This document shows positions 1 to 8,972 of a stretch of DNA of 64,000 nucleotides, in pieces; position 1 is the stretch's first letter; each line of letters starts with the position of its first letter. The DNA is from VYFG01 sp965203365 (lineage in GTDB: Bacteria; Pseudomonadota; Gammaproteobacteria; Arenicellales; Poriferihabitantaceae): contig OZ241878.1 of the NCBI GenBank assembly GCA_965203365.1, positions 1,674,001-1,738,000 of the forward strand. Direction: 5' to 3'. Under the pieces are notes generated by a model. That model was given only the letters and a program-made list of their open reading frames with translations. It ran no database searches and was not told the DNA's origin. The translations under genes were made by a program, and so were the position numbers.

Positions 1-1175
1 AATTCATCGAAGCGCAGTGGACGGTTATCCAACGCCGAGGGCAGCCGAAATCCATACGCCACCAAGGTTTCCTTTCGCGAGCGGTCACCATTGTACATTG
101 CTCCGATCTGGGGGACAGTGGCATGGCTTTCATCTATGAAAACGATCGCGTCCGCAGGTAGGTAGTCAATCAGAGTGGGCGGTGGCTGACCTGGCTGGCG
201 CCCCGACAAGTAGCGCGAATAATTTTCAATGCCCGTGCAATAGCCCAGTTCGCGCAACATCTCCACATCGTACCGAACTCTTTGTTCCAGTCGCTGTGCC
301 TCGACCAGTTTTCCCTCACTTTGCAGCACATCCAGACGTTGCCTGAGTTCTTCAATGATTTCATCCACCACGTCCAAGATAGTCTGCCGACCGGTGACAT
401 AATGACTCTTTGGGTATACGGTGATGCGGGTCAGATTGCCTTCCGAACTACCCGTCAGGGGGTCAAATCGGGACAGGGCATCGATCTCATCGCCAAACAA
501 CTCAATGCGCACAGCCAGTTTGGCTGATTCCGAAGGATAGACATCAATCACATCACCCCGTACTCGAAAGGTTCCACGACGCAATTCGAGATCATTTCGG
601 GTATATTGCATCTCCGCCAGTTTTTTGAGTATCGCCCTTTGGTTGATCTGATCGCCCCGCTTCAGGTGAAGAATCATGCCATGATAAGACTGTGGATCAC
701 CCAAACCAAAAATTGCCGAGACGGTCGCCACGATGATGACGTCACGTCTTTCCAGCACCGCCTTGGTCGCCGACAGTCGCATCTGGTCGATATGGTCATT
801 GACGGAGGCATCCTTCTCAATATACGTATCTGAACTGGGCACATAGGCCTCGGGTTGATAGTAGTCATAGTAGGAAACGAAATACTCGACCGCATTGTGC
901 GGGAAGAAATCCCTCATCTCCGAGTAGAGTTGGGCGGCCAGTGTCTTGTTATGAGCCAAAACCAACGCAGGACGCCCGGTCCGGGCGATAATGTTGGCCA
1001 TGGTGAAGGTTTTACCTGAGCCGGTCACCCCCAGAAGCACTTGGTAGGCTTCCCCGTTACCGAGTCCTTCGATCAGAAGATCAATCGCTTCGGACTGATC
1101 CCCGGCCGGAGAGAAGTCACTTTGCAGGTGGTAAACCGGCAAATCGTCAATGTGGGCCGCACCATTTGCTGACAT
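1..1175 (-). CDS. uvrB: UvrABC excinuclease subunit B, 5' part (partial at window edge)
   Basis: DNA-damage recognition helicase of nucleotide excision repair; it receives damaged DNA from UvrA and recruits UvrC. About 391 N-terminal residues are visible of roughly 670 usual for the family; the C-terminal part lies beyond base 1. Translating the minus strand from the ATG at 1175 gives the Walker A motif GVTGSGKT near residues 49-56 and the tyrosine-rich beta-hairpin YYDYYQPEAYVP near residue 100, which is diagnostic of UvrB. The gene is read alone, divergent from tRNA-Asn. A TATAAT box lies only six bases ahead of the ATG, so the mRNA may be leaderless. No obvious LexA box was seen upstream. 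Confidence 0.95.
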   Translation of the reverse strand, partial: MSANGAAHIDDLPVYHLQSDFSPAGDQSEAIDLLIEGLGNGEAYQVLLGVTGSGKTFTMANIIARTGRPALVLAHNKTLAAQLYSEMRDFFPHNAVEYFVSYYDYYQPEAYVPSSDTYIEKDASVNDHIDQMRLSATKAVLERRDVIIVATVSAIFGLGDPQSYHGMILHLKRGDQINQRAILKKLAEMQYTRNDLELRRGTFRVRGDVIDVYPSESAKLAVRIELFGDEIDALSRFDPLTGSSEGNLTRITVYPKSHYVTGRQTILDVVDEIIEELRQRLDVLQSEGKLVEAQRLEQRVRYDVEMLRELGYCTGIENYSRYLSGRQPGQPPPTLIDYLPADAIVFIDESHATVPQIGAMYNGDRSRKETLVAYGFRLPSALDNRPLRFDE

Positions 1176-1181
1176 AAGTCA

Positions 1182-1187
1182 ATTATA
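1182..1187 (-). promoter_or_regulatory. -10 box of uvrB, suggesting a leaderless transcript
   Basis: The minus strand carries a perfect TATAAT that ends six bases before the uvrB ATG (A at 1175). With normal -10 spacing, transcription would start at or within a base or two of the ATG. No Shine-Dalgarno sequence precedes the codon. The -35 region is poor (no good TTGACA match at 16-18 bases). Confidence 0.4.
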
Positions 1188-1264
1188 TCTGTCTAAACCG
1201 GAGTGAAGTATGCTCAACGATGTGGGCACCATCGCGAGAAAAACCAAATAAATTTCAATTTCTA

Positions 1265-1293
1265 TTGACCCGAATCCATGAGCGGATTAGTAT
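1265..1293 (+). promoter_or_regulatory. Promoter of tRNA-Asn
   Basis: TTGACC (1265-1270) and TAGTAT (1288-1293) are separated by 17 bases. The following TCGCGCCC is a G+C-rich discriminator of the kind found at stringently controlled stable-RNA promoters. The predicted start near 1301 gives a leader of about 16 bases before the mature tRNA. Confidence 0.6.
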
Positions 1294-1316
1294 TCGCGCC
1301 CTAATTCTGCCATGAT

Positions 1317-1392
1317 TCCCCTGTAGCTCAGTTGGTAGAGCAGTTGACTGTTAATCAATTGGTCCCTGGTTCGAGTCCGGGCAGGGGAGCCA
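1317..1392 (+). tRNA. tRNA-Asn (GUU)
   Basis: A complete 76-base cloverleaf with encoded CCA. The acceptor stem pairs TCCCCTG (1317-1323) with CAGGGGA (1382-1388), followed by discriminator G and CCA. The anticodon loop CTGTTAA has anticodon GTT at 1350-1352, and the T arm has the usual GGTTCGAGTCC. It stands alone, downstream of a strong promoter and convergent with truB. Confidence 0.97.
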
Positions 1393-1883
1393 GCTTTTGG
1401 CTATCCGGCACCTTCTGCCCCGACGCTGAACAGCCGCCTGCTTGATTTTCGATTCTGTCTCGCTTGTGATCGGTTGCCCTGAGCTATCCGACCCTCGGAC
1501 AAGTGACAGGGGAAAGGGGTGCCAGAGTCTTCGAGACGGTTGAACACTACAACAAACCACTCTGGTGACTCTCCCTGCCACAGTCGCCAGTCGGGACCCG
1601 ATTGTTTCCAGCGACTCCTCGGCATCGTGCACATTTCATATCCGCATTGCATACGACCGACCATCGACGGGTAGACTCAAATGATCGGCACCCAACCACA
1701 GCTAGGCGTCACCACGATGCCCCCCTCGTCGACACCCAGTGCCCTTCAGGTCACTGTCGGAAGCGGCAATGAAATCGTCTGAACGCGTGTGTCCCCTGCA
1801 GCGCACCACCATCTATCAAGAGAACCCAGACAGGACCTGTTGCCACTGGGCCTAAGAACGGTACTGAACAATCCATTCACCCA
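1393..1883. other. Intergenic stretch without a recognisable gene
   Basis: About 490 bases between tRNA-Asn and the truB stop. Open frames here overlap the tRNA or lack any family resemblance or ribosome-binding site. I looked for an integrase or attachment-site duplication of the tRNA 3' end, since tRNA genes are common integration sites, and saw none. The rpsO-pnp genes that often follow truB are absent. Confidence 0.5.
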
Positions 1884-2780
1884 CTAGAACAGGCGCATTG
1901 GCTGTACCCTCTGATTGGGCATCACCTCGCCGATACCAAGAAAATCGCCCGATTCCACGTACAGACGCACCATCCCGACCTCATTCGTTGAATGCACTCG
2001 AATACTACGCCCCTTTCGCAGATAATGGGCAAGAATATCTGAAAGCCAGATGGCGGGCAGGTGCGCCAGACCTTGATCGATGGGTAACATCAAGGCTTCC
2101 CGGCCCCCGGGGGTGAAGATATTCTTCAGTTGTGCCATGGTGACTGCCTGATCGACGGTGACCTCCCCCACACCGATGCGACGCAGGCATTCAACATGTC
2201 CGCCACATCCGATATCCCGGCCGATATCTTCCGCCAAAGCACGGATATAGAATCCCTTTGAACAGCGTATCGTCAGCGTCAGTTTTGAACCATCAAAGCC
2301 TTCTTGCTCCAGACTGTACACCGTCGCTGGCCTTGGTTGACGCTCGATGGTAATCCCTTGACGAGCCAATTTGTACAAGGGTTGACCATCTTTCTTTAAG
2401 GCGGAATACATCGGTGGGATTTGAAGAAACTCCCCCCGGTAAGCATTCAAGACATCCGCGAGTCTGGACTCGCTGACCTCCACCGGACTTTCTTCAATGA
2501 CTTTTCCGTCTCGGTCACCAGTATCCGTGGTGATGCCCAACCGAATGCCAACATGATAGGTCTTGTCTGCAGACAGGAATAAGCCGGAAATTTTGGTGGC
2601 TTGACCAAAACATATCGGCAACAGACCGGTGGCCATCGGATCCAGACTGCCGGTGTGGCCCGCTTTTCGGGCATTCAGCAATCGCTTAACCTGTTGCAGC
2701 ACTTGGTTGGACGACAATCCTTCAGGTTTGTCCAGCAGGAGCATGCCGTTAATGGGGTGTCCCTGTCTGGATCTAGTCAT
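1884..2780 (-). CDS. truB: tRNA pseudouridine(55) synthase
   Basis: Converts U55 in the T-loop of tRNAs to pseudouridine. The 298-residue protein has the family signature GHTGSLDPMATGLLP with the catalytic aspartate at about residue 47, the KxSxxYxLxR-type region around YSALKKDGQPLYKLARQG, and a C-terminal PUA-like part. The ATG at 2780 lies inside rbfA, an 8-base overlap, so translation is probably coupled. It is the last gene of the rimP-nusA-infB-rbfA-truB operon. Length and motifs match the gammaproteobacterial type. Confidence 0.96.
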   Translation of the reverse strand: MTRSRQGHPINGMLLLDKPEGLSSNQVLQQVKRLLNARKAGHTGSLDPMATGLLPICFGQATKISGLFLSADKTYHVGIRLGITTDTGDRDGKVIEESPVEVSESRLADVLNAYRGEFLQIPPMYSALKKDGQPLYKLARQGITIERQPRPATVYSLEQEGFDGSKLTLTIRCSKGFYIRALAEDIGRDIGCGGHVECLRRIGVGEVTVDQAVTMAQLKNIFTPGGREALMLPIDQGLAHLPAIWLSDILAHYLRKGRSIRVHSTNEVGMVRLYVESGDFLGIGEVMPNQRVQPMRLF

Positions 2781-3156
2781 TTTTCCGGTTCAATCGATCA
2801 ATCAGGCGGGACATTTCCACTCCTTTCTGAATACTGTCGTCGTATCTGAATCGCAAGTCTGGTATCACCCGAAGTTCAGCCTGCTGGCTCAGCCGGTGAC
2901 GAAAAAAGCCCGCAGCTCGATTGAGTACACTCTCAATGTGGGAAGTGTCCTTGGCGCAAATTCCGGTTTCAAGGTGAGCGAGTGCCGAGTTGAGACTGGA
3001 AAAATAAATCGTCGCGTGCTTGAGATCCTTTGACACTCGAACGCGACTGATGGAAATTTGACGGATACGAGAATCATTGACCTCCCGGGCGACCAGCATG
3101 GCCAGCTCACGACGCAGGAGTTCCGACACCCGTCGAGACCGGTCGGTATTGACCAT
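2773..3156 (-). CDS. rbfA: 30S ribosome-binding factor A
   Basis: Binds the immature 30S subunit near the 5' helix of 16S rRNA and assists late maturation and cold adaptation. The 127-residue protein shows the usual N-terminal helix (RSRRVSELLRRELAMLV), the KH-type core with VRVSKDLKHATIYFS, and a short charged tail. It sits 13 bases after infB and overlaps truB by 8 bases. Confidence 0.95.
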   Translation of the reverse strand: MVNTDRSRRVSELLRRELAMLVAREVNDSRIRQISISRVRVSKDLKHATIYFSSLNSALAHLETGICAKDTSHIESVLNRAAGFFRHRLSQQAELRVIPDLRFRYDDSIQKGVEMSRLIDRLNRKND

Positions 3157-3169
3157 GATACCGAGACGA

Positions 3170-5848
3170 CTACAGAGTCTGTGCTTTCTCGACTAACTGG
3201 AAGACCTCAATCTGGTCCCCGACTTTGACATCATTGTAGTTTCGGATGCCGATACCACACTCAAATCCGTTCTTCACCTCCGGCACATCATCCTTGAACC
3301 GTCGAAGGGAGTCAATCGCTCCTTCGAAAATCACCACATTGTCGCGCAAGACACGAACCGGCAGATTGCGTCGGACAACGCCTTCCAGTACATAACTTCC
3401 CGCGATGACACCGATTTTTGGTGCCCGGAACGTGTCCCGAACCTCCGCCAAGCCAACATGCTCTTCCTGATGCACGGGTAAAAGCATGCCACTCATGGCA
3501 TTTTGTACCAGGTCGACGACATCATAGATCACGCTATGGTAGTGGATTTCCACCTGCTCGGATTCAATCAGTCGACGGGCCACCGCATCTGCGCGGACAT
3601 TGAAAGCGATGATGATGGCTCTTGAGGTGATCGCCAAATTGACATCGGATTCATTGATCCCGCCCACCATGGCATGCACCACATTGACATCCACAGACTG
3701 ATTGCTGAGTTTTTCCAAGACCTTCCTGATCGCTTCCACGGATCCTTGCACATCCGCCTTGATCACCAGATTCACGGTCTGAACCTCATCTTCTCCCATA
3801 CCCTTGAAAATACCATCAGGCTCGGATTTTCCTCGTTGTGCCAGCCGGACTTCCTTGTACTTGCCCTGACGATGCAGTGCGACTTCCCGGGCCTTGCGCT
3901 CATCAGACACCACAATCAAGTCGTCACCGGCATCCGGCACACCGCCAAGCCCATGAATCTCCACCGGGGTGGAGGGGGTGGCTTTGTCGATTGGTCGCCC
4001 CATATCGTCCAGCAACACCCTGACCCGACCGGTCTCCCGACCGGCGAGAACAACATCCCCTTTATTCAGGGTGCCTTCCTGCACCAGCACGGTCGCCACC
4101 GGACCACGCCCTTTGTCCAGGCGAGCCTCGACCACAATTCCGACCGCTGTGCCGCTGGCACGGGCCTTCAGGTCCGCCATTTCGGCCTGTAGCAAAACCG
4201 CTTCCAACAATTCAGGGATTCCCTCTCCAGTCAGGGCCGAAACGTGGTGCATCAACGTATCACCACCCAAATCTTCCGGGATCACCTCATAGTTCACCAA
4301 CTCCTGTTTGACGCGATCAGGATTCGCCCCTTCGCGGTCAATCTTGTTGATGGCTACCACAATGGGGACCTTCGCCGCCTTGGCATGATGGATTGCCTCG
4401 ACTGTCTGGGGTTTCACTCCATCATCTGCCGCGACCACCAAGACCACAATATCGGTCGCATCCGCACCACGGGCGCGCATGGCGGAAAATGCCTCGTGAC
4501 CCGGTGTGTCCAGAAAACAGATGTCATGACCGTCCAGATTCACCTTGTAGGCCCCGATGTGTTGGGTAATGCCGCCGGCTTCACCAGACACCACCTTGGT
4601 TTTTCTCAGGTAGTCCAGCAATGAAGTCTTCCCATGATCGACATGGCCCATGACAGTCACCACAGGCGCTCTTGGCCATAATTCGGCATCCTCGGCCACA
4701 GCCTGTGACAGCAGCGATTCCGGATCGTCCATGGATGCGGATAGACCTTTGTGTCCCATTTCCTCGACGAGCAATAGCGCCGTATCCTGATCCAAGACCT
4801 GATTGATCGTCACCATTGATCCCATACTGATCATGACTTTGATCACCTCTGCCGCTTTCACGGACATTGCCTGGGCCAGTTCTCCCACGGTAATGGTTTC
4901 TGGGACTCTCACATCACGTACCACCGGGGCGGTGGGCTTGGCAAATCCGTGCTGAGCCGCCACCGAGGATGAAATTTTGCCAATTTTGCGCTCCCCCGGC
5001 CGACGGGGACGGTCTTTACGATGCTTGGCAGCATGTAACACTTCGCGTTCACCCACAGATGATTTTCCCTTGCGACCCTTTTTGCCCCGGCTTTCGGATT
5101 CGGACGGCTTTTGGAAGTCCGGTTTCGCTCTGCCTGCATCCGGCGATTTGCCTGGTTTGGCCCGCTGATCCGGCCGGTGGGCCCTATCGGGTTTCTCCAC
5201 TTGACCGGGTCCGTCCGGCCTGACAGACGGCTCCGGCTGGGCCACCTCGGCTGGCGTCGTTCCCTTAACATCCTGGATCACTGGTTTTTCCGCTTCCGGT
5301 TCGAGCGGATTCTCCTGAGGGTCAACGTCCGGCGTGGCAATCTTGGCCTGCTCAGCTTCACGGGTTCGCTGTTCAGCCAGATCAGCCTGTTCACGCTCCT
5401 GTTCCCTTCGCAGACGCTCTCTTTCCGCCTCATGGGCCGCTTTTTCCGCTGCCACCCTACGCGCCTCCTCGGCGAGCCTGGCTTCTTCCTGCTTTTCCAA
5501 CGCTTCCTTCTCACGCGCCTGCTCTTCCGCTTGTTCGGCTTCCAGCGCGGTGCGCTTGACAAATGTCCGTTTTTTCCGGGTCTCCACATGAACCGTTCGC
5601 GCGGCACCTGTTCGAGAGGTCTGCCGAATTTCGTTGGTGGTCTTTCGTTTCACCGTGATCCGGGTACGGCCGGGGACTTCCTTAACTTTCTCCCCTTTGA
5701 GGAACTGCAATAGTCGAACCTTTTCGTTATCCTCCAACAGGTCGTCTGCTGTCTTGCCCAAAATACCCGCCTGCCCCAACTGCTCTAGCAGCTTGTGGAT
5801 CGATACCCCAATCTGGGTGGCGAAATGGCTGATTGTTACTTCTGACAT
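3170..5848 (-). CDS. infB: Translation initiation factor IF-2
   Basis: GTPase that places initiator fMet-tRNA on the 30S subunit and promotes 50S joining. At 892 residues it has the gammaproteobacterial layout: an N-terminal IF2 domain (MSEVTISHFATQIGVS), a long charged alanine/glutamate/arginine-rich coiled-coil linker (about residues 100-310), the G domain with GHVDHGKTSLLDYLR near residue 400, DTPGHEAF and NKID, then domains II-IV. I chose the ATG at 5848 because the family begins MSEVT; an in-frame TTG at 5875 is possible but would add nine atypical residues. It follows nusA after 72 bases. Confidence 0.96.
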   Translation of the reverse strand: MSEVTISHFATQIGVSIHKLLEQLGQAGILGKTADDLLEDNEKVRLLQFLKGEKVKEVPGRTRITVKRKTTNEIRQTSRTGAARTVHVETRKKRTFVKRTALEAEQAEEQAREKEALEKQEEARLAEEARRVAAEKAAHEAERERLRREQEREQADLAEQRTREAEQAKIATPDVDPQENPLEPEAEKPVIQDVKGTTPAEVAQPEPSVRPDGPGQVEKPDRAHRPDQRAKPGKSPDAGRAKPDFQKPSESESRGKKGRKGKSSVGEREVLHAAKHRKDRPRRPGERKIGKISSSVAAQHGFAKPTAPVVRDVRVPETITVGELAQAMSVKAAEVIKVMISMGSMVTINQVLDQDTALLLVEEMGHKGLSASMDDPESLLSQAVAEDAELWPRAPVVTVMGHVDHGKTSLLDYLRKTKVVSGEAGGITQHIGAYKVNLDGHDICFLDTPGHEAFSAMRARGADATDIVVLVVAADDGVKPQTVEAIHHAKAAKVPIVVAINKIDREGANPDRVKQELVNYEVIPEDLGGDTLMHHVSALTGEGIPELLEAVLLQAEMADLKARASGTAVGIVVEARLDKGRGPVATVLVQEGTLNKGDVVLAGRETGRVRVLLDDMGRPIDKATPSTPVEIHGLGGVPDAGDDLIVVSDERKAREVALHRQGKYKEVRLAQRGKSEPDGIFKGMGEDEVQTVNLVIKADVQGSVEAIRKVLEKLSNQSVDVNVVHAMVGGINESDVNLAITSRAIIIAFNVRADAVARRLIESEQVEIHYHSVIYDVVDLVQNAMSGMLLPVHQEEHVGLAEVRDTFRAPKIGVIAGSYVLEGVVRRNLPVRVLRDNVVIFEGAIDSLRRFKDDVPEVKNGFECGIGIRNYNDVKVGDQIEVFQLVEKAQTL

Positions 5849-5920
5849 ATTGAATCGGGTGATTTCAAGGTCCAAGGCAGACTGCGGTCATTTTACCACC
5901 GATCAAGCGATGACGTTCGG

Positions 5921-7402
5921 CTATTCGAACCAAGGTGCACGAGCCGTCATGATCAGGGTGCTGGCACGTTCAGCCGGAATATTCACGACCGCCAGCACTT
6001 CGTCGACAGCACAATCCGCCAAGTCTTCCTTGGTCCGGATTCCCCCATTGGCGAGTGCTCTGGCGATCGCTTCATCCATCCCTTCCATTTCCAGTAAATT
6101 CTCACTGGGTGTGTTCAGTTCCTGGGTCGCGATGGCTTTGGTCAACAAGGTGTCCTGCGCCCGACGGCGCAACCCATCAACAGTCTTTTGATCGAACTCT
6201 TCAATGTCCAGCAATTCCTGTTTGGGGACATACGCGATCTCCTCCAGGCTGGTAAATCCTTCTTGGGAAAGAATTTTCGCCACATTTTCATCAATATCAA
6301 GATGCTGTATAAAGTATGTCATCAACTCGCGCTGTTCGCGCTCCTGCTTTTCCGATGCTTCCTTGTCCGTCATCAGATTGATCTCCCATCCGGTCAACTC
6401 GGAGGCAAGACGAACATTCTGCCCGCCCCGGCCAATAGCGCGGGACAGGTTTTCCTCCGTCACCACCACATCCATCTGTTGAGTTTCCTCGTCCATCAGA
6501 ATGGAATCGACATCCGCAGGAGCCAGCGCCTGGATCACGAATTCCGCCGCATCCTCCGACCAGACAATGATATCGACTCGCTCACCTCCAATCTCATTGG
6601 AGACACTCTGCACTCGGGAGCCCCGGATGCCCACACAGGCCCCCACCGGGTCCACATTGCGATCATTCGACCGCACAGAAATTTTCGCTCGGGAACCCGG
6701 ATCCCGAGCGGCGCCGATGATGGTGATAATCCCCTCACTGACTTCTGGCACCTCCAGCCGGAATAGTTCGATCAGATATTCGGGGGACAGCCGGCTGAGG
6801 ATCAGTTGTGGCCCCCTGACATCTTCATCAATCTTTTCCAGCAGCGCCCGGATACGGTCACCGGGACGAAGTCCCTCACGCGGAATCATTCCGTTTTTTG
6901 ACAACAACGCCTCGGCATCCCCGAGATCAATAATGGCATTCCCTCGTTCCAGGCGCTTGACGGTGCCGGACACCAGCGTTCCCACTCGTTCCGCATAACG
7001 CGCTGCGACCTGCTTGCGTTCGGCCTCGCGGACCTTCTGCATGATGACCTGCTTGGCCGCTTGGGCAGCAATCCGACCGAAATCAACCGGTTCCATCGGC
7101 TCTTCAATCAGGTCACCGACTTCCACCTCATCATCACTTTTTCTGGCCTCCGAGATGGATAACTGGGCATCCGGCAGGGCCAGTTCTTCTTCGTCGGACA
7201 CCACTTCCCAGACTCGGTAAATTTCATATGCACCCGTCACCCGGTCGATGCTGACCCGGACATCGATTTCGTCTATGCGCTTTTTACGAATTGCCGTCGC
7301 CAGCGCCGCCTCAATGGTCTGGAAAATGATTTCCTTGTCAAGACTCTTTTCCCGTGACACCACTTCGGCCATCAACAGGATTTCATTGTTTGTAATCACC
7401 AT
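5921..7402 (-). CDS. nusA: Transcription elongation/termination factor NusA
   Basis: RNA-polymerase-associated factor acting in pausing, termination and antitermination. The 493 residues contain the N-terminal polymerase-binding domain, an S1 domain (VSGTVKRLERGNAIIDLG, about residues 135-200), KH1/KH2 (SRVQSVSNEIGGERVDII, and AIGRGGQNVRLASELTGW) and the two acidic C-terminal repeats found in gammaproteobacteria. It lies between rimP and infB, the classical order. Confidence 0.97.
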   Translation of the reverse strand: MVITNNEILLMAEVVSREKSLDKEIIFQTIEAALATAIRKKRIDEIDVRVSIDRVTGAYEIYRVWEVVSDEEELALPDAQLSISEARKSDDEVEVGDLIEEPMEPVDFGRIAAQAAKQVIMQKVREAERKQVAARYAERVGTLVSGTVKRLERGNAIIDLGDAEALLSKNGMIPREGLRPGDRIRALLEKIDEDVRGPQLILSRLSPEYLIELFRLEVPEVSEGIITIIGAARDPGSRAKISVRSNDRNVDPVGACVGIRGSRVQSVSNEIGGERVDIIVWSEDAAEFVIQALAPADVDSILMDEETQQMDVVVTEENLSRAIGRGGQNVRLASELTGWEINLMTDKEASEKQEREQRELMTYFIQHLDIDENVAKILSQEGFTSLEEIAYVPKQELLDIEEFDQKTVDGLRRRAQDTLLTKAIATQELNTPSENLLEMEGMDEAIARALANGGIRTKEDLADCAVDEVLAVVNIPAERASTLIMTARAPWFE

Positions 7403-7488
7403 GACGGTTTACGCCCCAAATAGACCTATTTCTCCGTCGCGGTCAGTCCGCACGGAACCACATACCTGCCGGAAACACTTCACGACCG

Positions 7489-7959
7489 TCACCGGGCATT
7501 TCTGGGAGTATCGAACACTGGCTCGATACGCGCCGTTTCCATCTCGTCATAAGGCAGGCGATAATGCTCACCATCCACTTCAATTTCCACCACCTCATCA
7601 TCCGCCGTCATCAGCTTCCCGGTGAATCGCCGCCGGCCCATCACATGCATTCGCATGACGATATGCACCCTTTCACCGGTAAAGCCCTGAAAGTGCAATG
7701 GTTTCACCAAGGGTCTATTCAACCCCGGAGAAGACACTTCCAACGTGTAGGCATTCTGAATCGGATCCTCGACATCCAGTATGGCGCTAACCCGCCGACT
7801 GACGACTTCACAGTCATCCAGTTCAATACCTCCCGGAGCGTCAATATACAGCCTGAGGATCCCCCCACCTTGGCCGGTGAACTCCAAGTGGAGCAGTTCA
7901 TAGCCCAATGCTTCAACCGACGGTTCCAGCATGGATCTCAATCCGGTCAGATTCTGCAT
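7489..7959 (-). CDS. rimP: Ribosome maturation factor RimP
   Basis: Needed for assembly of the 30S subunit. The 156-residue protein has the N-terminal alpha/beta domain (LEPSVEALGYELLHLEF, LRLYID, DDCEVVSRRVSAILD), the family signature YTLEVSSPGLNRPL, and a C-terminal SH3-like domain (FTGKLMTADDEVVEIEV). It is first in the operon, 86 bases ahead of nusA. A hairpin terminator lies about 135 bases upstream on the same strand and may attenuate readthrough into it. Confidence 0.95.
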   Translation of the reverse strand: MQNLTGLRSMLEPSVEALGYELLHLEFTGQGGGILRLYIDAPGGIELDDCEVVSRRVSAILDVEDPIQNAYTLEVSSPGLNRPLVKPLHFQGFTGERVHIVMRMHVMGRRRFTGKLMTADDEVVEIEVDGEHYRLPYDEMETARIEPVFDTPRNAR

Positions 7960-8091
7960 CGCAAGCCTCGTTATCGATCACTTCACCCATAAAGCACTCA
8001 TAAAAAATGGGCCAACGACCCATCATGCCGGGTTCTGCTCCCACAGCCACCCTGCAATCTGCGGGACACCCATTGTCGCATTCGCAGAAAT

Positions 8092-8115
8092 ACAAAACCC
8101 CGCATCAGCGGGGTT
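8092..8115 (-). terminator. Intrinsic terminator upstream of rimP
   Basis: Perfect 8-base stem AACCCCGC/GCGGGGTT with a four-base loop (8096-8115), followed on the minus strand by a TTTTG run. It points toward rimP, so it ends a transcript begun upstream or attenuates the rimP operon. Confidence 0.7.
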
Positions 8116-8260
8116 ACATCTGTCCACCTGACGACAGACTGTTGACAGGGGCTACCTGCCAACCGCATCTACCGTTCCTCACTGCCTCAAAAATCGCTTT
8201 TAAGCCGCAACCCTCAAAGTCCGTTACTATCCGACCTAAAGGTCGCCCGCCCCATTAGGA
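8092..8260 (-). ncRNA. Candidate small RNA or attenuated leader upstream of rimP
   Basis: The minus strand has a promoter (TTGATA, 18 bases, TAGAAT) and, about 165 bases downstream, a strong intrinsic terminator. Between them there is no open frame of note. The segment can form local hairpins, such as TCTGTC...GACAGA and CGACC...GGTCG, and holds four GGA motifs, but GGA is common at this G+C and I do not claim an RsmY/CsrB homologue. It does not match 6S RNA, tmRNA or RNase P RNA. It may be an independent small RNA or the 5' leader of the rimP operon. Confidence 0.35.
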
Positions 8261-8261
8261 C

Positions 8262-8296
8262 TGTATATTCTAACCGCAATGGTCCTTGTGTATCAA
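8262..8296 (-). promoter_or_regulatory. Promoter upstream of the rimP-proximal terminator
   Basis: Minus-strand TTGATA (8291-8296) and TAGAAT (8267-8272) with an 18-base spacer; an overlapping TATACA (8262-8267) could shift the -10. The predicted start is near 8260. Confidence 0.45.
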
Positions 8297-8904
8297 TGGG
8301 CTATGTAGGGGGCATCGCGATGGGGAATCGAGTTGCATCAAGGTGGGTAGGCCCACGCATCATCCGACCCATCGTTTGGGTCAGGGCGACCAGTCGCTCA
8401 GCCGGTCATCGGGCAGAACGCCGTCTCCGGTTCCGTTCGTCTGAAAGAGTCAATCCCGTCGAAAACCCCCCACTGATCTCGTGCCCCCCGGAAACGCCCC
8501 ATCTCTTGATGATTCTGCACACCAGGATGAAGACCTTGCAGCACGCAACCTCCACGACCCTGAATGGCAGGAATGAATGCCCGACAGGTCCCATATCGAT
8601 AACATACGAGACGAAAGGAATCGACCTCGCAAAACATCATGATGACGAGTCCCCAACCGACTCCGGCTGGGATGTGCCTGACTGCGTGAGTCCATTGGTC
8701 GCGGCCACTGTCCTGACGGACGCAATCCCTTTGGCCAATCGCGATGCCATGACGACGGTGGCAAAGTGGAAAGGCCTTTCAAGCCCCCCAGCATGCACTC
8801 CTAACCGCAACCGTTGCCCGAATGGGCCAGAATCTACCGCAGAATGACCGCGAAAATAATCATGCTCGTTTTTTGTTTGGGTTAATAGATCGGTCATGCT
8901 AGAA
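8297..8904. other. Intergenic stretch without a recognisable gene
   Basis: About 600 bases. Open frames run on both strands, the longest from 8296 to 8847 on plus, but none has a plausible ribosome-binding site, domain or coherent hydrophobic pattern, and they overlap one another on opposite strands. I see nothing supportable beyond the flanking promoter and the operator at 8905. Confidence 0.5.
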
Positions 8905-8926
8905 TATGACTATAATTATAGTCATA
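8905..8926. promoter_or_regulatory. Perfect 22-base palindrome, probable HipB-type operator
   Basis: TATGACTATAA is followed directly by its exact reverse complement. The palindrome includes a TATAAT at 8911-8916, placed as a -10 box about 50 bases ahead of the antitoxin start. Autorepression by the Xre-type antitoxin through such a site is the usual arrangement for hipBA loci. The sequence differs from the Escherichia coli hip operator. Confidence 0.6.
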
Positions 8927-8972
8927 ATAATATTTAACGACTGTTTTTATAGCCATTTTATTAGTGATTAAT

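Noticed and set aside
1393..1883. Integrative element next to tRNA-Asn
   Set aside because: No integrase and no repeat of the tRNA 3' end were found nearby.
5111..5713. 200-codon frame opposite the infB linker
   Set aside because: It is a shadow of the repetitive charged IF-2 linker, read on the other strand.
8092..8260. Small RNA considered as 6S RNA or a CsrB/RsmY homologue
   Set aside because: It lacks the long closing stem and central bubble of 6S, and four GGA motifs are about what chance gives in 165 G+C-rich bases.
8296..8847. 183-codon plus-strand open frame
   Set aside because: No ribosome-binding site, no domain, and equally long frames on the opposite strand; base composition explains the open frame.
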